Shown: positions 1 to 8,435 of the stretch, piece by piece
Position numbering within the stretch: the stretch's first letter is position 1
Layout of the letters: each line of letters opens with the position of its first letter
NCBI GenBank assembly: GCA_934444365.1
Contig: CAKSCM010000002.1
Coordinates: 124,001 to 188,000, forward strand
Direction of reading: 5' to 3'
DNA length: 64,000 bases
Origin: an uncultured Eubacteriales bacterium
Lineage (GTDB): Bacteria; Bacillota; Clostridia; Oscillospirales; Acutalibacteraceae
The notes under the pieces: generated by a model
What the model was told of the DNA's origin: nothing
Databases searched by the model: none
Seen by the model: the letters and a program-made list of their open reading frames with translations, nothing else
Translations under genes and position numbers: made by a program

Positions 1-1482
1 GTCGGCAATACCTACAGGGTAAAAGCGAGCGTTGCGGGTGCTGAATGTGAGTTCGGTATAACGGTTATAAGTGATCCCATAAGAAGCTTCGAAGTGGACA
101 ACGATACCGTTTATGAGCATGAAATGTACGTAGATGATTCCGGAGTACTGAGATATTACCCGACTGCATTCAGACTGCCTTATAGAGTCACCCTTAATGA
201 CGGTACCGTTCTTAAAAGCGAGAGTTACAAATACCCGGCGAATGTAAATTCGATAGGCGGAAGGGGCGGAGCCGAGCCGGTAATATACATCGGCGGACTG
301 AGCTACGGAATCAGTCGGTATGAGGATGACAAGGATGAGAACCCCTGGGGAGTAGGCGAGCATACGGTAAAGGCCTACTTTTTGTCGCACGAGGCAACAT
401 TTACCGTTACCGTAAAAGAAAGCAGCATTAAATCGGTCGAGGCCGAGGATATGGTGTTTATAAACGGCGTAGATAATATTTCTAACATCGCTCCTAAGTA
501 CACCGTTACCTTCAAAGACGGCACCAAAAAGACCTATGCGGAGAATAACCGCGATCCCCTGACGCTGAACGGAAATACGCTCTGGTTCATTAAACGCAAC
601 CTTTATGATAAGACGTTGATACCGGGGAAAACGTATAAGGCGACCGGTACTTTGGGCCATCTCAAATGCGATTTTAGCGTAACGGTGGTTGAAAATCCGG
701 TCACAGGTATAGAGCTTATAAAACAGCCGAACAAAACCGAGTACGTAACCGAGGAATACTTCGATGCAAAGGGTGCAGTCGTAAGAATTCATTTTAATGA
801 CAGCACCTATGAGGATATCTCCTTTACCGAAAGCAGCGTCGGGTATTCTGCTCCGGAATACTACTGCAAAAAGCTCGGCAGATATATTCAGTACTACGGA
901 GAATATCTCTTTAACGCCGGAAATACTACCATGTCGATAAGCCTTTTCGGCGAAAGCGTTTCGTGTGCAATAAAGGTTAAAAAGAACGACTGGCAAAGCA
1001 TAACGGCCGAAAACAACGGCAAGGACGCACCGGTGCTGACCGCCGCGAGCACGAGCAGCGGCGACGCGAAATTGCGCATTACATCGCTTTATATATTGAG
1101 TGAGGTGCCAATTGAGGGCGGCAAAATACTGTCTGCCAACATTGCAACCGATGGCGGCGTTTTTAAAGGATATGTATACAGCTATGACGACGGAACCTAC
1201 TCGGTGGAGATAGCCGGAAAAATGGCCGAAATAGGAAAAAACGAGTGGATTACAAATGCTATTTCCGCGCAGCAGACCGCAAAGGGCATGATGGGTGATC
1301 TTAACGGCGACGGAAAGATAAATGCTACCGATGCGCTGCTTGCTCTGCAGCTGGCGGTCGGCAAGAGCGGGCTTGATGCCGAAAAGCAGCAGCTTGCCGA
1401 CGTCGATAATTCCGGCAGCGTTACGGCCACCGACGCGCTTTTGATCCTCCAGCTGGCCGTAGGGAAGATTGACAGGTTTTAA
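1..1482 (+). CDS. Secreted Ig-like repeat protein with C-terminal type I dockerin (5' end outside window)
   Basis: The frame is open from base 1, so the gene starts upstream; the GTG at 94 is internal, because the preceding codons read VGNTYRVKA, the end of an Ig-like repeat also found in the next gene. About 490 residues are visible. They form tandem beta-rich repeats of roughly 100 residues, one containing a Big_3-like signature (KQPNKTEYVTEEYFDAKGA). The last 60 residues are a type I dockerin with two calcium loops (DLNGDGKINATDA and DVDNSGSVTATDA). In this family the dockerin attaches an extracellular protein to a cohesin on a scaffoldin or the cell surface. No catalytic domain is visible, so binding or structure is the likely role. 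It is a paralogue of the gene at 1776-3941. A terminator follows at 1593. Confidence 0.85.
   Translation, partial: VGNTYRVKASVAGAECEFGITVISDPIRSFEVDNDTVYEHEMYVDDSGVLRYYPTAFRLPYRVTLNDGTVLKSESYKYPANVNSIGGRGGAEPVIYIGGLSYGISRYEDDKDENPWGVGEHTVKAYFLSHEATFTVTVKESSIKSVEAEDMVFINGVDNISNIAPKYTVTFKDGTKKTYAENNRDPLTLNGNTLWFIKRNLYDKTLIPGKTYKATGTLGHLKCDFSVTVVENPVTGIELIKQPNKTEYVTEEYFDAKGAVVRIHFNDSTYEDISFTESSVGYSAPEYYCKKLGRYIQYYGEYLFNAGNTTMSISLFGESVSCAIKVKKNDWQSITAENNGKDAPVLTAASTSSGDAKLRITSLYILSEVPIEGGKILSANIATDGGVFKGYVYSYDDGTYSVEIAGKMAEIGKNEWITNAISAQQTAKGMMGDLNGDGKINATDALLALQLAVGKSGLDAEKQQLADVDNSGSVTATDALLILQLAVGKIDRF
1292..1482 (+). repeat. Dockerin-coding direct repeat, copy 1 (copy 2 at 3751-3941)
   Basis: 191 bases that differ from 3751-3941 at only four positions by direct comparison, ending exactly at the stop codon. 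The rest of the two genes is clearly diverged, so this points to recent exchange or gene conversion of the dockerin module. Confidence 0.9.
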
Positions 1483-1592
1483 AAAATAAGCGTTGCACCG
1501 ACAAACGGTTATTTTTCGGTAAAGTCCTCATACAAACGGGGCCGTTTTTCCAAACGGGTGCAGCATGGGCTAAATATTAATAAATTAAAAAG

Positions 1593-1637
1593 CGAACGCA
1601 TCTCATTTATTTGGTTATTTGTGGTGCGTTCGTTTTT
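1593..1637 (+). terminator. Rho-independent terminator after the first dockerin gene
   Basis: Arms CGAACGCA (1593-1600) and TGCGTTCG (1625-1632) are perfect complements, separated by an AT-rich loop and followed by a T-rich run. It lies 110 bases after the stop codon and just before the next promoter. Confidence 0.7.
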
Positions 1638-1662
1638 GTTGTAAGAATAAGATACAAAAAAC

Positions 1663-1691
1663 TTGAATTTTAGAATTTAAAATGTTATAAT
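1663..1691 (+). promoter_or_regulatory. SigA-type promoter of the second dockerin gene
   Basis: TTGAAT (1663-1668), 17-base spacer, TATAAT (1686-1691) with an extended -10 TG at 1683-1684. It is placed about 85 bases before the ATG at 1776, so the two paralogues are separately transcribed. Confidence 0.75.
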
Positions 1692-1775
1692 GTGACAAAA
1701 GGCTGACGGTTTTGTGCTCCCCGTTTGTTTTATATCGGTTTAGCCTTGAGAAGATACGAGAGGACGGCCTTGGAA

Positions 1776-3941
1776 ATGAAAAACATCAAAAAACTTCTAT
1801 CGTTAGTGTTAAGTATCAGTTTGTTTTTGTCGGCTTGTTTGCTTAACGCGGCGGCCTCGTCCGATGCGGACGGATTCGCAATCGAAAAACTGACCATCGA
1901 CGATATTTCGATTATTGAAGGTACCGGCGGATATACGGATAAAAACGGAAAATATGTTTATACGGATATTTCTCCGGAGGTCTCAATTTTGGATACTGAC
2001 GGCAATGGATATTTCGGAAAAGGTCAGATTGTCACTAAAGGGGCTACCTATAAGCTTAAACTGTCAGATGAGCAAAATGAAACGTCGGGTTACTGGACGG
2101 TGGGCAATACTTATACCGTGACGGGAACATTGCTTGGCCGTTCTGCTGAATTTAATGTAAGCATCATAGAATCTCCCGTTGAAAAAATTGAGATTGACGA
2201 CGTTTCTATGATTGAAAACACACACGGTTACAGAAAAGCGGATTATCATTATTACTATGAAAGCATATTCCCCGATGTGACCGTTACCATGAGAGACGGC
2301 AATAAGTTTAAAACTCATTGCGGCAGAATATGGCTCAACACGGTGCGATATGACCTCGAGGTTGAAACCGGACAAGATACTACCGACGGCCCCTGGACTC
2401 TCGGAAACACCTATAAAGTAAAGGGTAAGCTTTTGGGAGCTGAATGCGATTTTAATGTAAGCATAATTGAAAACCCCGTTGAAAAGTTTACGGTTTACGA
2501 TATAGAACGGAATGAAAGCGAATTGTGGAGCCGGAGCTATTATCCGGGAACGAATAAGATGCGTTATGAGATAAAGCTGAAAGACGGAAATGTTATAAAA
2601 TCAAAGCTAAGCGAGCAGGGCGTTACCATCGGTGTTGATACCGGCATTGAGTACGATTATCAGCAGCAGGTGGTATGTATCGACGGAATATACTACGTCC
2701 CGAGTTTTGACGCATGTTCTTTCGGTAAGGCCGGTGATGATATTGTCGGCAATTATACGGCAAAGGCTTCATTTTTCTCGGTCGACACCACTTATACAAT
2801 CACGGTTACAAGGAGTAAGCTTAAATCGCTTGAAATAAAGGATTACACATTAATAGACGGTGTTGATTTTCGCACTGTACAGCCCGATTTTACGGTCGTG
2901 TTGGATGACGGACGGCGTATAAACAGCTATAAGTGGGGCAAAGCCAAATTTGTAAATGTTGACGGCGTATTGCTTAGCATATATCCAGATTCTATCAAGG
3001 ACTGTCAGCCGGGACAAACATATAAAGTTAAAGCAAGGGTCGGCAATATTACGGGCGAATTCAATTTGACGGTTGAAGAAAACCCGATAAAAGACGTCGA
3101 ACTTGTTAAAGGGCCTGACAAAACAACATATTATGACGGCGAGTATTTTAATCCTGTCGGAGCGGTAATGCGTATCAATTATAAAGACGGTTCGCATGAG
3201 GATATAAATATAACCGAAAGCAGTTTACAGTTGGAAAAAGCGGTGTTCGAGATAGATCGAACGGGCGTAGTAGCGAAATGCCGCAGCAACCGGATGAACC
3301 TGGAGACCACACTTTATTGTCCTACAGACGATTACGGAATAGGCGGTTCGTTCTTCAGAATGCACGGCGGAATATGGCTTCGGGGGGTCGGCGACAGAGA
3401 CATGGTCATGAAGCTGTTTGGCTATGAGGTCACATGCAGGATAACGGTAAAAGAAAATGATTGGGATACCGTTACAGCGAATGCCGGCGAGTGGGCTCCT
3501 GTGCTGAACGTTACGCATAATGACGGCACCGAGACCGAGGTTAGGCTCAACGACGTTGTTCTTATGCGAGGTGAATACATTAAAGAGGGTACAAGGCTTA
3601 TCGCCGGTGTATTTACCGATAAAGGAGTGTACGACGGAGCCGTCATTGTAAATAAAGATGGAACATACAGTATTGAAATCGAAGAAAAAACGGTGAATAT
3701 CGGCAAAAACGGCTGGCTGAAAGGTAAGATTGCAGCATATTCAGGCTCGCTGGGTGATCTTAACGGCGACGGAAAGATAAATGCTACCGATGCGCTGCTT
3801 GCTCTGCAGCTGGCGGTCGGCAAGAGCGGGCTTGATGCCGAAAAGCAGCAGCTTGCCGACGTTGATAATTCCGGCAGCGTTACGGCCACCGACGCGCTTT
3901 TGATCCTCCAGATGGCCGTAGGAAAGATCGACAGGTTTTAA
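1776..3941 (+). CDS. Secreted multi-Ig-domain protein with C-terminal type I dockerin
   Basis: 721 residues from the ATG at 1776, chosen because it begins a clear Sec signal peptide (MKNIKK, then a hydrophobic run ending near AAASS) and has AGAGGA about 12 bases upstream; a longer in-frame start at 1725 would bury that signal. After the signal come four or five Ig-like repeats of about 100 residues, recognisable by recurring xxGNTYxVxGxLLG and NPVEKxxI segments, then a Big_3-like domain (KGPDKTTYYDGEYFNPVGA) and a dockerin with two EF-hand-like loops (DLNGDGKINATDA, DVDNSGSVTATDA). No enzymatic motif is seen. It is probably an extracellular cohesin-bound adhesin, or a carbohydrate- or protein-binding component; the ligand cannot be read from sequence. 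Its dockerin DNA is almost identical to that of the preceding gene. Confidence 0.88.
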   Translation: MKNIKKLLSLVLSISLFLSACLLNAAASSDADGFAIEKLTIDDISIIEGTGGYTDKNGKYVYTDISPEVSILDTDGNGYFGKGQIVTKGATYKLKLSDEQNETSGYWTVGNTYTVTGTLLGRSAEFNVSIIESPVEKIEIDDVSMIENTHGYRKADYHYYYESIFPDVTVTMRDGNKFKTHCGRIWLNTVRYDLEVETGQDTTDGPWTLGNTYKVKGKLLGAECDFNVSIIENPVEKFTVYDIERNESELWSRSYYPGTNKMRYEIKLKDGNVIKSKLSEQGVTIGVDTGIEYDYQQQVVCIDGIYYVPSFDACSFGKAGDDIVGNYTAKASFFSVDTTYTITVTRSKLKSLEIKDYTLIDGVDFRTVQPDFTVVLDDGRRINSYKWGKAKFVNVDGVLLSIYPDSIKDCQPGQTYKVKARVGNITGEFNLTVEENPIKDVELVKGPDKTTYYDGEYFNPVGAVMRINYKDGSHEDINITESSLQLEKAVFEIDRTGVVAKCRSNRMNLETTLYCPTDDYGIGGSFFRMHGGIWLRGVGDRDMVMKLFGYEVTCRITVKENDWDTVTANAGEWAPVLNVTHNDGTETEVRLNDVVLMRGEYIKEGTRLIAGVFTDKGVYDGAVIVNKDGTYSIEIEEKTVNIGKNGWLKGKIAAYSGSLGDLNGDGKINATDALLALQLAVGKSGLDAEKQQLADVDNSGSVTATDALLILQMAVGKIDRF
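3751..3941 (+). repeat. Dockerin-coding direct repeat, copy 2
   Basis: Partner of the repeat at 1292-1482. Of the four differences, only one changes the protein: CTG to ATG (Leu to Met) in the second calcium-loop helix. Confidence 0.9.
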
Positions 3942-4069
3942 AACGATCATGTGAGCGCGATCGCAAAAGCTCGGTTAAGAAACTTTTGCATTTGCTTGTA
4001 ACCAGATGTAAATCGAATAGGCGTTATCGGATCGGCTATAAATAATATGTAATAATATTAAAACTAAAG

Positions 4070-4113
4070 AGCGCTCCCGTGACGGAATATATTTCGCCGC
4101 GGGAGGGCTTTTT
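4070..4113 (+). terminator. Rho-independent terminator after the second dockerin gene
   Basis: AGCGCTCCCG (4070-4079) pairs with CGGGAGGGCT (4100-4109) with one mismatch and is followed by a T run (4109-4113). Confidence 0.75.
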
Positions 4114-4496
4114 GCTTTCAGTGTTTTACCAAAAAAGAAAAAGGTTTTGCAACCAAATGGAGTTTCTTATGAGTGATGCTTATAAAAATGCCGGATGATC
4201 CTCCGTGTGCTTTATGCCCGCCAAAGATAAAAAGTTGAAAGCGCCGGAATGGTTTATTTTAGGCGGTATTATTAAAATAATGCCGCGCTTTTGTTCGCGG
4301 CGTTTATTGTATAGGTGGGAAGGCCGGTGTTTTGGTATATAAGTTCTTTCTTGTGTTCGGCGGAGAAGGGCTTTTATCTATCTAAAAGGTTATTTAATGT
4401 GTTTTTATTACAAATGCACATAAAACGCAAACAATTTTCGTTATTTGCGAGGGATCGGTAGAATTTCTCAAAAAGCAGAAAAAAACGAAAAAAAAC
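4114..4496. other. Intergenic stretch without a gene; alternative hairpins at 4263-4301
   Basis: No convincing coding sequence on either strand. At 4263-4272/4277-4286 there is a 10-bp hairpin. Its 3' arm overlaps the 5' arm of a second hairpin, GCCGCG/CGCGGC (4282-4287/4296-4301). The two are mutually exclusive, but the T run after the second is weak and no gene follows closely. Confidence 0.4.
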
Positions 4497-4525
4497 TTGC
4501 ATTTGGGGCGTTTGTATGTTATTAT
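4497..4525 (+). promoter_or_regulatory. Promoter of the S10-spc-alpha ribosomal protein operon
   Basis: TTGCAT (4497-4502), 17-base spacer, TATTAT (4520-4525). The overlapping TATAAT at 4523-4528 would give a 20-base spacer, so the former is preferred. The predicted transcript start near 4532 leaves a leader of about 306 bases before rpsJ. Confidence 0.65.
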
Positions 4526-4531
4526 AATCAA

Positions 4532-4837
4532 GCGCGACTGCGCAGATATGCGTTGATGCGGGAGGTGGCCGCCGTTACAGGCGGGGAATTTCCGCGGAGT
4601 ATGTCCGATTTTAAACCGGGCGATAAGATACCATGCAAACCTGAAAATCCGGGCACATACGTGCCGTAGGTTGCATAATCGGGCGTCGAGGCCTTTCCCG
4701 GATAAAGCTTTTTTGTAAAAGCTTCATTCGGTTTTTAAATGGAAAGCCATGAAACACACGGAACAGTGTATGTCATGGAACTCCGTTTTGTGCCGCGGCG
4801 TCGCCCGCCAAAATTTTTATGGAGGCGAACAAAAACA
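4532..4837 (+). promoter_or_regulatory. Structured 5' leader of the S10 operon (candidate autoregulatory RNA)
   Basis: An untranslated leader of about 300 bases with several strong helices. ATGCAAACCT (4633-4642) pairs with AGGTTGCAT (4668-4676) around an inner GGCAC/GTGCC hairpin (4652-4665). AAGCTTTT/AAAAGCTT forms an 8-bp hairpin at 4705-4724. CCATGA (4748-4753) pairs with TCATGG (4773-4778) around ACAC/GTGT. A T run at 4709-4714 after a short GC/TTT stem could act as an attenuator. S10 operons are autoregulated by L4 in some bacteria; assigning that here is inference. The 74-residue ORF across 4445-4669 is not believed. Confidence 0.55.
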
Positions 4838-5149
4838 ATGGCAGCAAAGGAAAAAATTCGTATCAGACTCAAGGGCTTCGATCATCAGATGGTAGATCAG
4901 TCCTGCGAAAAGATTGTTGAAACCGCAAAGCGCACCGGCGCCAGGGTTTCCGGTCCCGTGCCCCTTCCTACCGAGAAGGAGATCGTAACAATTCTTCGCG
5001 CTGTTCACAAGTACAAGGACTCCCGTGAGCAGTTTGAGATGCGCACCCACAAGAGACTCATTGATATTCTCCGTCCCTCAAACAAGACGGTTGAAGCTCT
5101 TATGGGACTCGAGCTTCCCGCCGGCGTTGAGATCGAAATAAAGCTGTAA
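4838..5149 (+). CDS. rpsJ: 30S ribosomal protein S10
   Basis: 103 residues, the normal S10 length. The ATG at 4838 starts MAAKEKIRIRLKGFDH and has GGAGG at 4821-4825; longer in-frame starts from 4739 fall in the structured leader and are rejected. S10 binds the head of the 30S subunit. In many bacteria, including some Firmicutes, it also has a transcription antitermination role as NusE, pairing with NusB. It is the first gene of the operon, as expected. The 118-base spacer to rplC is long for this operon and contains two small hairpins. Confidence 0.97.
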   Translation: MAAKEKIRIRLKGFDHQMVDQSCEKIVETAKRTGARVSGPVPLPTEKEIVTILRAVHKYKDSREQFEMRTHKRLIDILRPSNKTVEALMGLELPAGVEIEIKL

Positions 5150-5197
5150 AGGGCTTTAGGGTATCTCCGCTTAAAAAGGCAGGAACCAATTAATCGA

Positions 5198-5244
5198 ATA
5201 TACATTTCACGGTGTATATAAAGGTCAAGTTGGATAAAACCAAC
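5198..5244 (+). other. Two small hairpins in the rpsJ-rplC spacer
   Basis: ATATACA/TGTATAT (5198-5204/5213-5219) and GTTGG/CCAAC (5229-5233/5240-5244) lie just upstream of the rplC ribosome-binding site. They may be processing or translation-control elements; function unknown. Confidence 0.4.
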
Positions 5245-5267
5245 CAATAACCAAGGAGGAAAACAAA

Positions 5268-5900
5268 GTGAAAAAAGGTATCATTGGCAAAAAGCTCGGC
5301 ATGACCCAGCTTTTTGACGAAAAGGGCAACGTAGTGCCCGTTACCGTTGTTGAAGCCGGTCCCTGTGTTATATCGCAGAAAAAGACCGTTGAAAACGACG
5401 GTTACGAGGCCGTACAGGTCGGTTTCGGCGAGATAAAGGCTACACGTCTTTCGAAGCCCATGGCCGGTCATTTTTCAAAGGTTGATGTTGCTCCGAAGAA
5501 GCATTTGCGTGAGTTCCGTTTTGAGGATTGTGCTTCGGCTAATGTCGGCGACATAATCAAGGCCGACGTTTTTGCCGCCGGTGAAGCGGTTGACGTAACC
5601 GGCACAAGCAAGGGTAAAGGAACCGCCGGCGTTATTAAGCGCTGGAACTTCGCCCGCTTAAAAGAAACACACGGTACCGGCCCGGTTCACCGTCATGCCG
5701 GCTCACAGGGTGCTTGCTCATCGCCCTCAAGAGTTTTCAAGGGCACAAAGAGCGCCGGACGCCTCGGATGCGAGCGCGTTACGGTACAGAACCTTGAGGT
5801 CATCAAGGTTGACGCAGAAAACAATATTATCGCGATCAAGGGCGCCATTCCCGGCCCCAAGGGCGGTATAGTAATGATCGCCGACAGCGTAAAGGCGTAA
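5268..5900 (+). CDS. rplC: 50S ribosomal protein L3
   Basis: 210 residues from a GTG start at 5268 preceded by AGGAGG. N-terminus MKKGIIGKKLGMTQLFDE is canonical for L3, and the central loop that reaches toward the peptidyl transferase centre (VIKRWNF, GTGPVHRHAGSQGA) is present and complete. L3 binds 23S rRNA early in large-subunit assembly. It lies 17 bases upstream of rplD in the S10 operon. Nothing unusual is seen in length or composition. Confidence 0.97.
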   Translation: MKKGIIGKKLGMTQLFDEKGNVVPVTVVEAGPCVISQKKTVENDGYEAVQVGFGEIKATRLSKPMAGHFSKVDVAPKKHLREFRFEDCASANVGDIIKADVFAAGEAVDVTGTSKGKGTAGVIKRWNFARLKETHGTGPVHRHAGSQGACSSPSRVFKGTKSAGRLGCERVTVQNLEVIKVDAENNIIAIKGAIPGPKGGIVMIADSVKA

Positions 5901-5917
5901 GGGAAGGAGAGATTTGA

Positions 5918-6541
5918 ATGCCTAAGGTAGCAGTAGTCGATATGAACGGCAAAAAGATCGAGGATATCGAACTTAACGACGCCGTATTCGGAATTGAACC
6001 CAATGTTCCGGTTATGCATCAGGCCGTAAAGGTTTATCTTGCCAACCAGCGCCAGGGAACCCAGTCCACTCTTACCCGTGCCGAGGTCGCCGGCGGCGGC
6101 CGCAAGCCCTGGAAACAGAAGGGAACCGGCCATGCACGTCAGGGATCGACAAGATCCCCGCAGTGGACTCACGGCGGTATAGCCTTCGGACCCAAGCCCA
6201 GAGATTTCAGGCTGGACATAAACCGCAAGGTCAAGAAGCTGGCCATCAAATCGGCTTTGTCTTCAAAGCTTCGCGACAGCCAGATGATCGTTCTTGATTC
6301 CGTCAAGCTCGACGGATTCAGCACCAAGACCGTTGCAGGTACTTTAAGTGCTATAGGCGCCGGCAAGAAGGCCCTTATAGTAATGGCCGACAACGACAAG
6401 AACCTTTATTACAGCGCCCGTAACATAGCAGGCGTAAAGGTTGCCGGTGTAAACACAATAAACGTTTATGACATACTCAATGCCGACACTCTTGTTCTTA
6501 TAAAGGATTCGGCAAAGAAACTTGAGGAGGTATACGCATAA
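5918..6541 (+). CDS. rplD: 50S ribosomal protein L4
   Basis: 207 residues with the typical L4 core loop (RQGTQSTLTRAEVAGGGRKPW, then KGTGHARQGSTRSPQW), which lines the peptide exit tunnel near the site contacted by macrolides; no obvious resistance-type insertion is visible in that loop. In gamma-proteobacteria L4 represses its own S10 operon through the leader RNA, which makes the structured leader at 4532-4837 of interest. The stop overlaps the rplW start by one base, indicating translational coupling. Confidence 0.97.
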   Translation: MPKVAVVDMNGKKIEDIELNDAVFGIEPNVPVMHQAVKVYLANQRQGTQSTLTRAEVAGGGRKPWKQKGTGHARQGSTRSPQWTHGGIAFGPKPRDFRLDINRKVKKLAIKSALSSKLRDSQMIVLDSVKLDGFSTKTVAGTLSAIGAGKKALIVMADNDKNLYYSARNIAGVKVAGVNTINVYDILNADTLVLIKDSAKKLEEVYA

Positions 6542-6837
6542 TGAAGACCGCTCAAGACATTATCCTTAAACCGGTTATTACCGAAAAGAGCATGGACGCC
6601 GCAAGGACCATGAAGAAGTTCACCTTTAAGGTTGCCAAGGATGCCGGAAAGATCGAAATCGCCAATGCGGTTGAGGAGATCTTTAAGGTAAAGGTTGCCA
6701 AGGTCAACACCATTCACATGCGCGGACAGAAGCGCCGCATGGGCCGTAACGAAGGATATACTCCCTCGTGGAAAAAGGCCATCGTAACGCTGACTCCCGA
6801 TTCGAAGGGTATTCCCTTCTTTGAGAGCATGATGTAA
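6541..6837 (+). CDS. rplW: 50S ribosomal protein L23
   Basis: 98 residues, normal for L23 (DIILKPVITEKSMDAA near the N-terminus; MRGQKRRMGRNEGYTPSWKKA near the C-terminus). L23 sits at the tunnel exit and is the docking site for trigger factor and SRP; trigger factor is encoded later in this window. The ATG shares its A with the rplD stop codon, with GAGGAGG just upstream. The following gap to rplB is 93 bases and holds two hairpins. Confidence 0.97.
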   Translation: MKTAQDIILKPVITEKSMDAARTMKKFTFKVAKDAGKIEIANAVEEIFKVKVAKVNTIHMRGQKRRMGRNEGYTPSWKKAIVTLTPDSKGIPFFESMM

Positions 6838-6847
6838 TAACCGTTAA

Positions 6848-6898
6848 GCCGTCAATATTTAGACGGCGGCAATGTATGGGAAGTTAGGCATACTTCCC
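6848..6898 (+). other. Two consecutive hairpins in the rplW-rplB spacer
   Basis: GCCGTC (6848-6853) pairs with GACGGC (6862-6867), and GGGAAG (6878-6883) with CTTCCC (6893-6898). Neither is followed by a T run, so they are not typical terminators. They may be RNA processing or regulatory structures inside the operon. Confidence 0.5.
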
Positions 6899-6930
6899 GC
6901 CAAGCCAATTATGAGGAGTGTGAAAACCCA

Positions 6931-7764
6931 ATGCCGATAAAACATTATAAGCCGACGACTCCCGGCCGCCGCGGAATGAGCGTTGTTGATTATTCATCGC
7001 TTTCCAAGGAGGGCCCCGAAAGAAGTCTTCTGGCTCCGCTTAAGAAAAATTCCGGCCGTAACAGCTACGGCAGAATAACCGTTCGCCACAAGGGCGGCGG
7101 AAACCGCAGGAAGTACCGTATAATCGACTTCAAGCGTGATAAGAACGACATGTTCGCAACGGTACTCACCCTTGAGTACGATCCGAACCGTACCGCTAAT
7201 ATTGCACTTATACAGTACGAGGACGGTGAAAAGCGCTACATTATCGCACCTCACGGCCTCAAGGTCGGCGATAAGGTAGTAAGCGGCGAAGGCGCCGACA
7301 TAGTTGCCGGTAACGCCCTTCCGCTTTACGCTATCCCCACCGGTACCTTTATCCATAATGTTGAGCTTCATCCCGGAAACGGCGCACAGCTTGCCCGTGC
7401 CGGCGGTTGCATGGCTCAGCTCATGGCTAAGGAAAACAAGATGGCGCTGCTCAGACTCCCCTCGGGCGAGCTTCGCAACGTACCCGACACCTGCATGGCC
7501 ACTATCGGACAGGTTGGCAATATCGATCACGAGAATGCCAACATCGGTAAGGCCGGCAGAAAGCGTCACATGGGTTGGCGTCCCACGGTTCGCGGTTCGG
7601 TCATGAACCCGAACGACCATCCGCACGGCGGTGGTGAGGGTAAATCCCCTGTCGGACGTCCCGGCCCTGTTACTCCGTGGGGCAAGCCTGCTCTCGGTTA
7701 CAAGACCCGCAAGCATCATAACGCCTCCGATAAGTACATCGTGAAGCGCCGCAATTCCAAGTAA
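6931..7764 (+). CDS. rplB: 50S ribosomal protein L2
   Basis: 277 residues, full length. The start at 6931 (MPIKHYKPTTPGRRGMSV) follows GAGGAGTG. The conserved C-terminal segment HPHGGGEG, including the histidine implicated in peptidyl transferase function, is present around residue 230. L2 binds domain IV of 23S rRNA, bridges the subunits and is among the most conserved ribosomal proteins. The spacing to rpsS is 23 bases. Confidence 0.97.
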   Translation: MPIKHYKPTTPGRRGMSVVDYSSLSKEGPERSLLAPLKKNSGRNSYGRITVRHKGGGNRRKYRIIDFKRDKNDMFATVLTLEYDPNRTANIALIQYEDGEKRYIIAPHGLKVGDKVVSGEGADIVAGNALPLYAIPTGTFIHNVELHPGNGAQLARAGGCMAQLMAKENKMALLRLPSGELRNVPDTCMATIGQVGNIDHENANIGKAGRKRHMGWRPTVRGSVMNPNDHPHGGGEGKSPVGRPGPVTPWGKPALGYKTRKHHNASDKYIVKRRNSK

Positions 7765-7787
7765 TAGGACGAAAGGAGTAAAGAATT

Positions 7788-8063
7788 ATGGGTAGAAGTG
7801 TTAAAAAAGGTCCGTTCGTCCAGCCCGTATTACTCAAAAGGGTTCAGGAAATGAACGCGGCAGGAGAAAAACGGGTCCTTAAAACCTGGAGCCGTTCATC
7901 CACGATATTCCCGGATTTTGTGGGACACACCTTTGCGGTTCATGACGGCCGCAAGCATGTTCCCGTGTATGTGACCGAAGATATGGTCGGACACAAGCTC
8001 GGCGAGTTTGCCCCCACGAGAACCTTTAAGGGTCACGCCGGTTCAAAAACATCCGGTAAATAA
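7788..8063 (+). CDS. rpsS: 30S ribosomal protein S19
   Basis: 91 residues beginning MGRSVKKGPFVQPVLLKRV, the standard Firmicutes S19 N-terminus, with AAAGGAG upstream. It contains the conserved block WSRSSTIFPDFVGHTFAVHDG and ends in the usual basic tail. S19 forms a complex with S13 in the 30S head near the A-site tRNA. Order rplB-rpsS-rplV is the universal S10 operon order. Confidence 0.97.
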   Translation: MGRSVKKGPFVQPVLLKRVQEMNAAGEKRVLKTWSRSSTIFPDFVGHTFAVHDGRKHVPVYVTEDMVGHKLGEFAPTRTFKGHAGSKTSGK

Positions 8064-8083
8064 GCCGAAAGGAGAGTTACATT

Positions 8084-8416
8084 ATGGAAGCAAGGGCAAC
8101 AGTTAATTATGTCCGTATTGCCCCCCGCAAGGTTATGATAGTCCTTGACATCATCCGCAATCAGCCGGTTGACAAGGCTATGGCAATACTTAAGCACACC
8201 CCAAAGGCTGCGTGTGAGCCTCTCATTAAATTACTTTCCTCGGCTAAGGCAAATGCCGAGAATAAGCAGATGGACATGAGCCATCTTTATGTTGCGGAAT
8301 GTTTTGCAAACGAAGGTCCTACGCTCAAGCGTTTTATGCCCAGAGCTCAGGGACGTGCTTTCCGCATAAACAAGAGAACCTCACATATCACCATTGTGCT
8401 CAAGGAAATGGAATAA
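8084..8416 (+). CDS. rplV: 50S ribosomal protein L22
   Basis: 110 residues with the conserved RIAPRKVMIVLDIIR motif and the beta-hairpin segment FMPRAQGRAFRINKRTSHI that lines the peptide exit tunnel, where some macrolide-resistance changes occur; the loop has its normal length here. The start at 8084 has AAAGGAGAG upstream. It is followed after 19 bases by rpsC. L22 contacts all six domains of 23S rRNA during assembly. Confidence 0.97.
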   Translation: MEARATVNYVRIAPRKVMIVLDIIRNQPVDKAMAILKHTPKAACEPLIKLLSSAKANAENKQMDMSHLYVAECFANEGPTLKRFMPRAQGRAFRINKRTSHITIVLKEME

Positions 8417-8435
8417 GCGAGGAGGAGGGAAAACA

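Noticed and set aside
4445..4669. 74-codon ORF upstream of rpsJ
   Set aside because: It starts upstream of the S10 promoter, runs through the structured leader, has no ribosome-binding site and no family resemblance.
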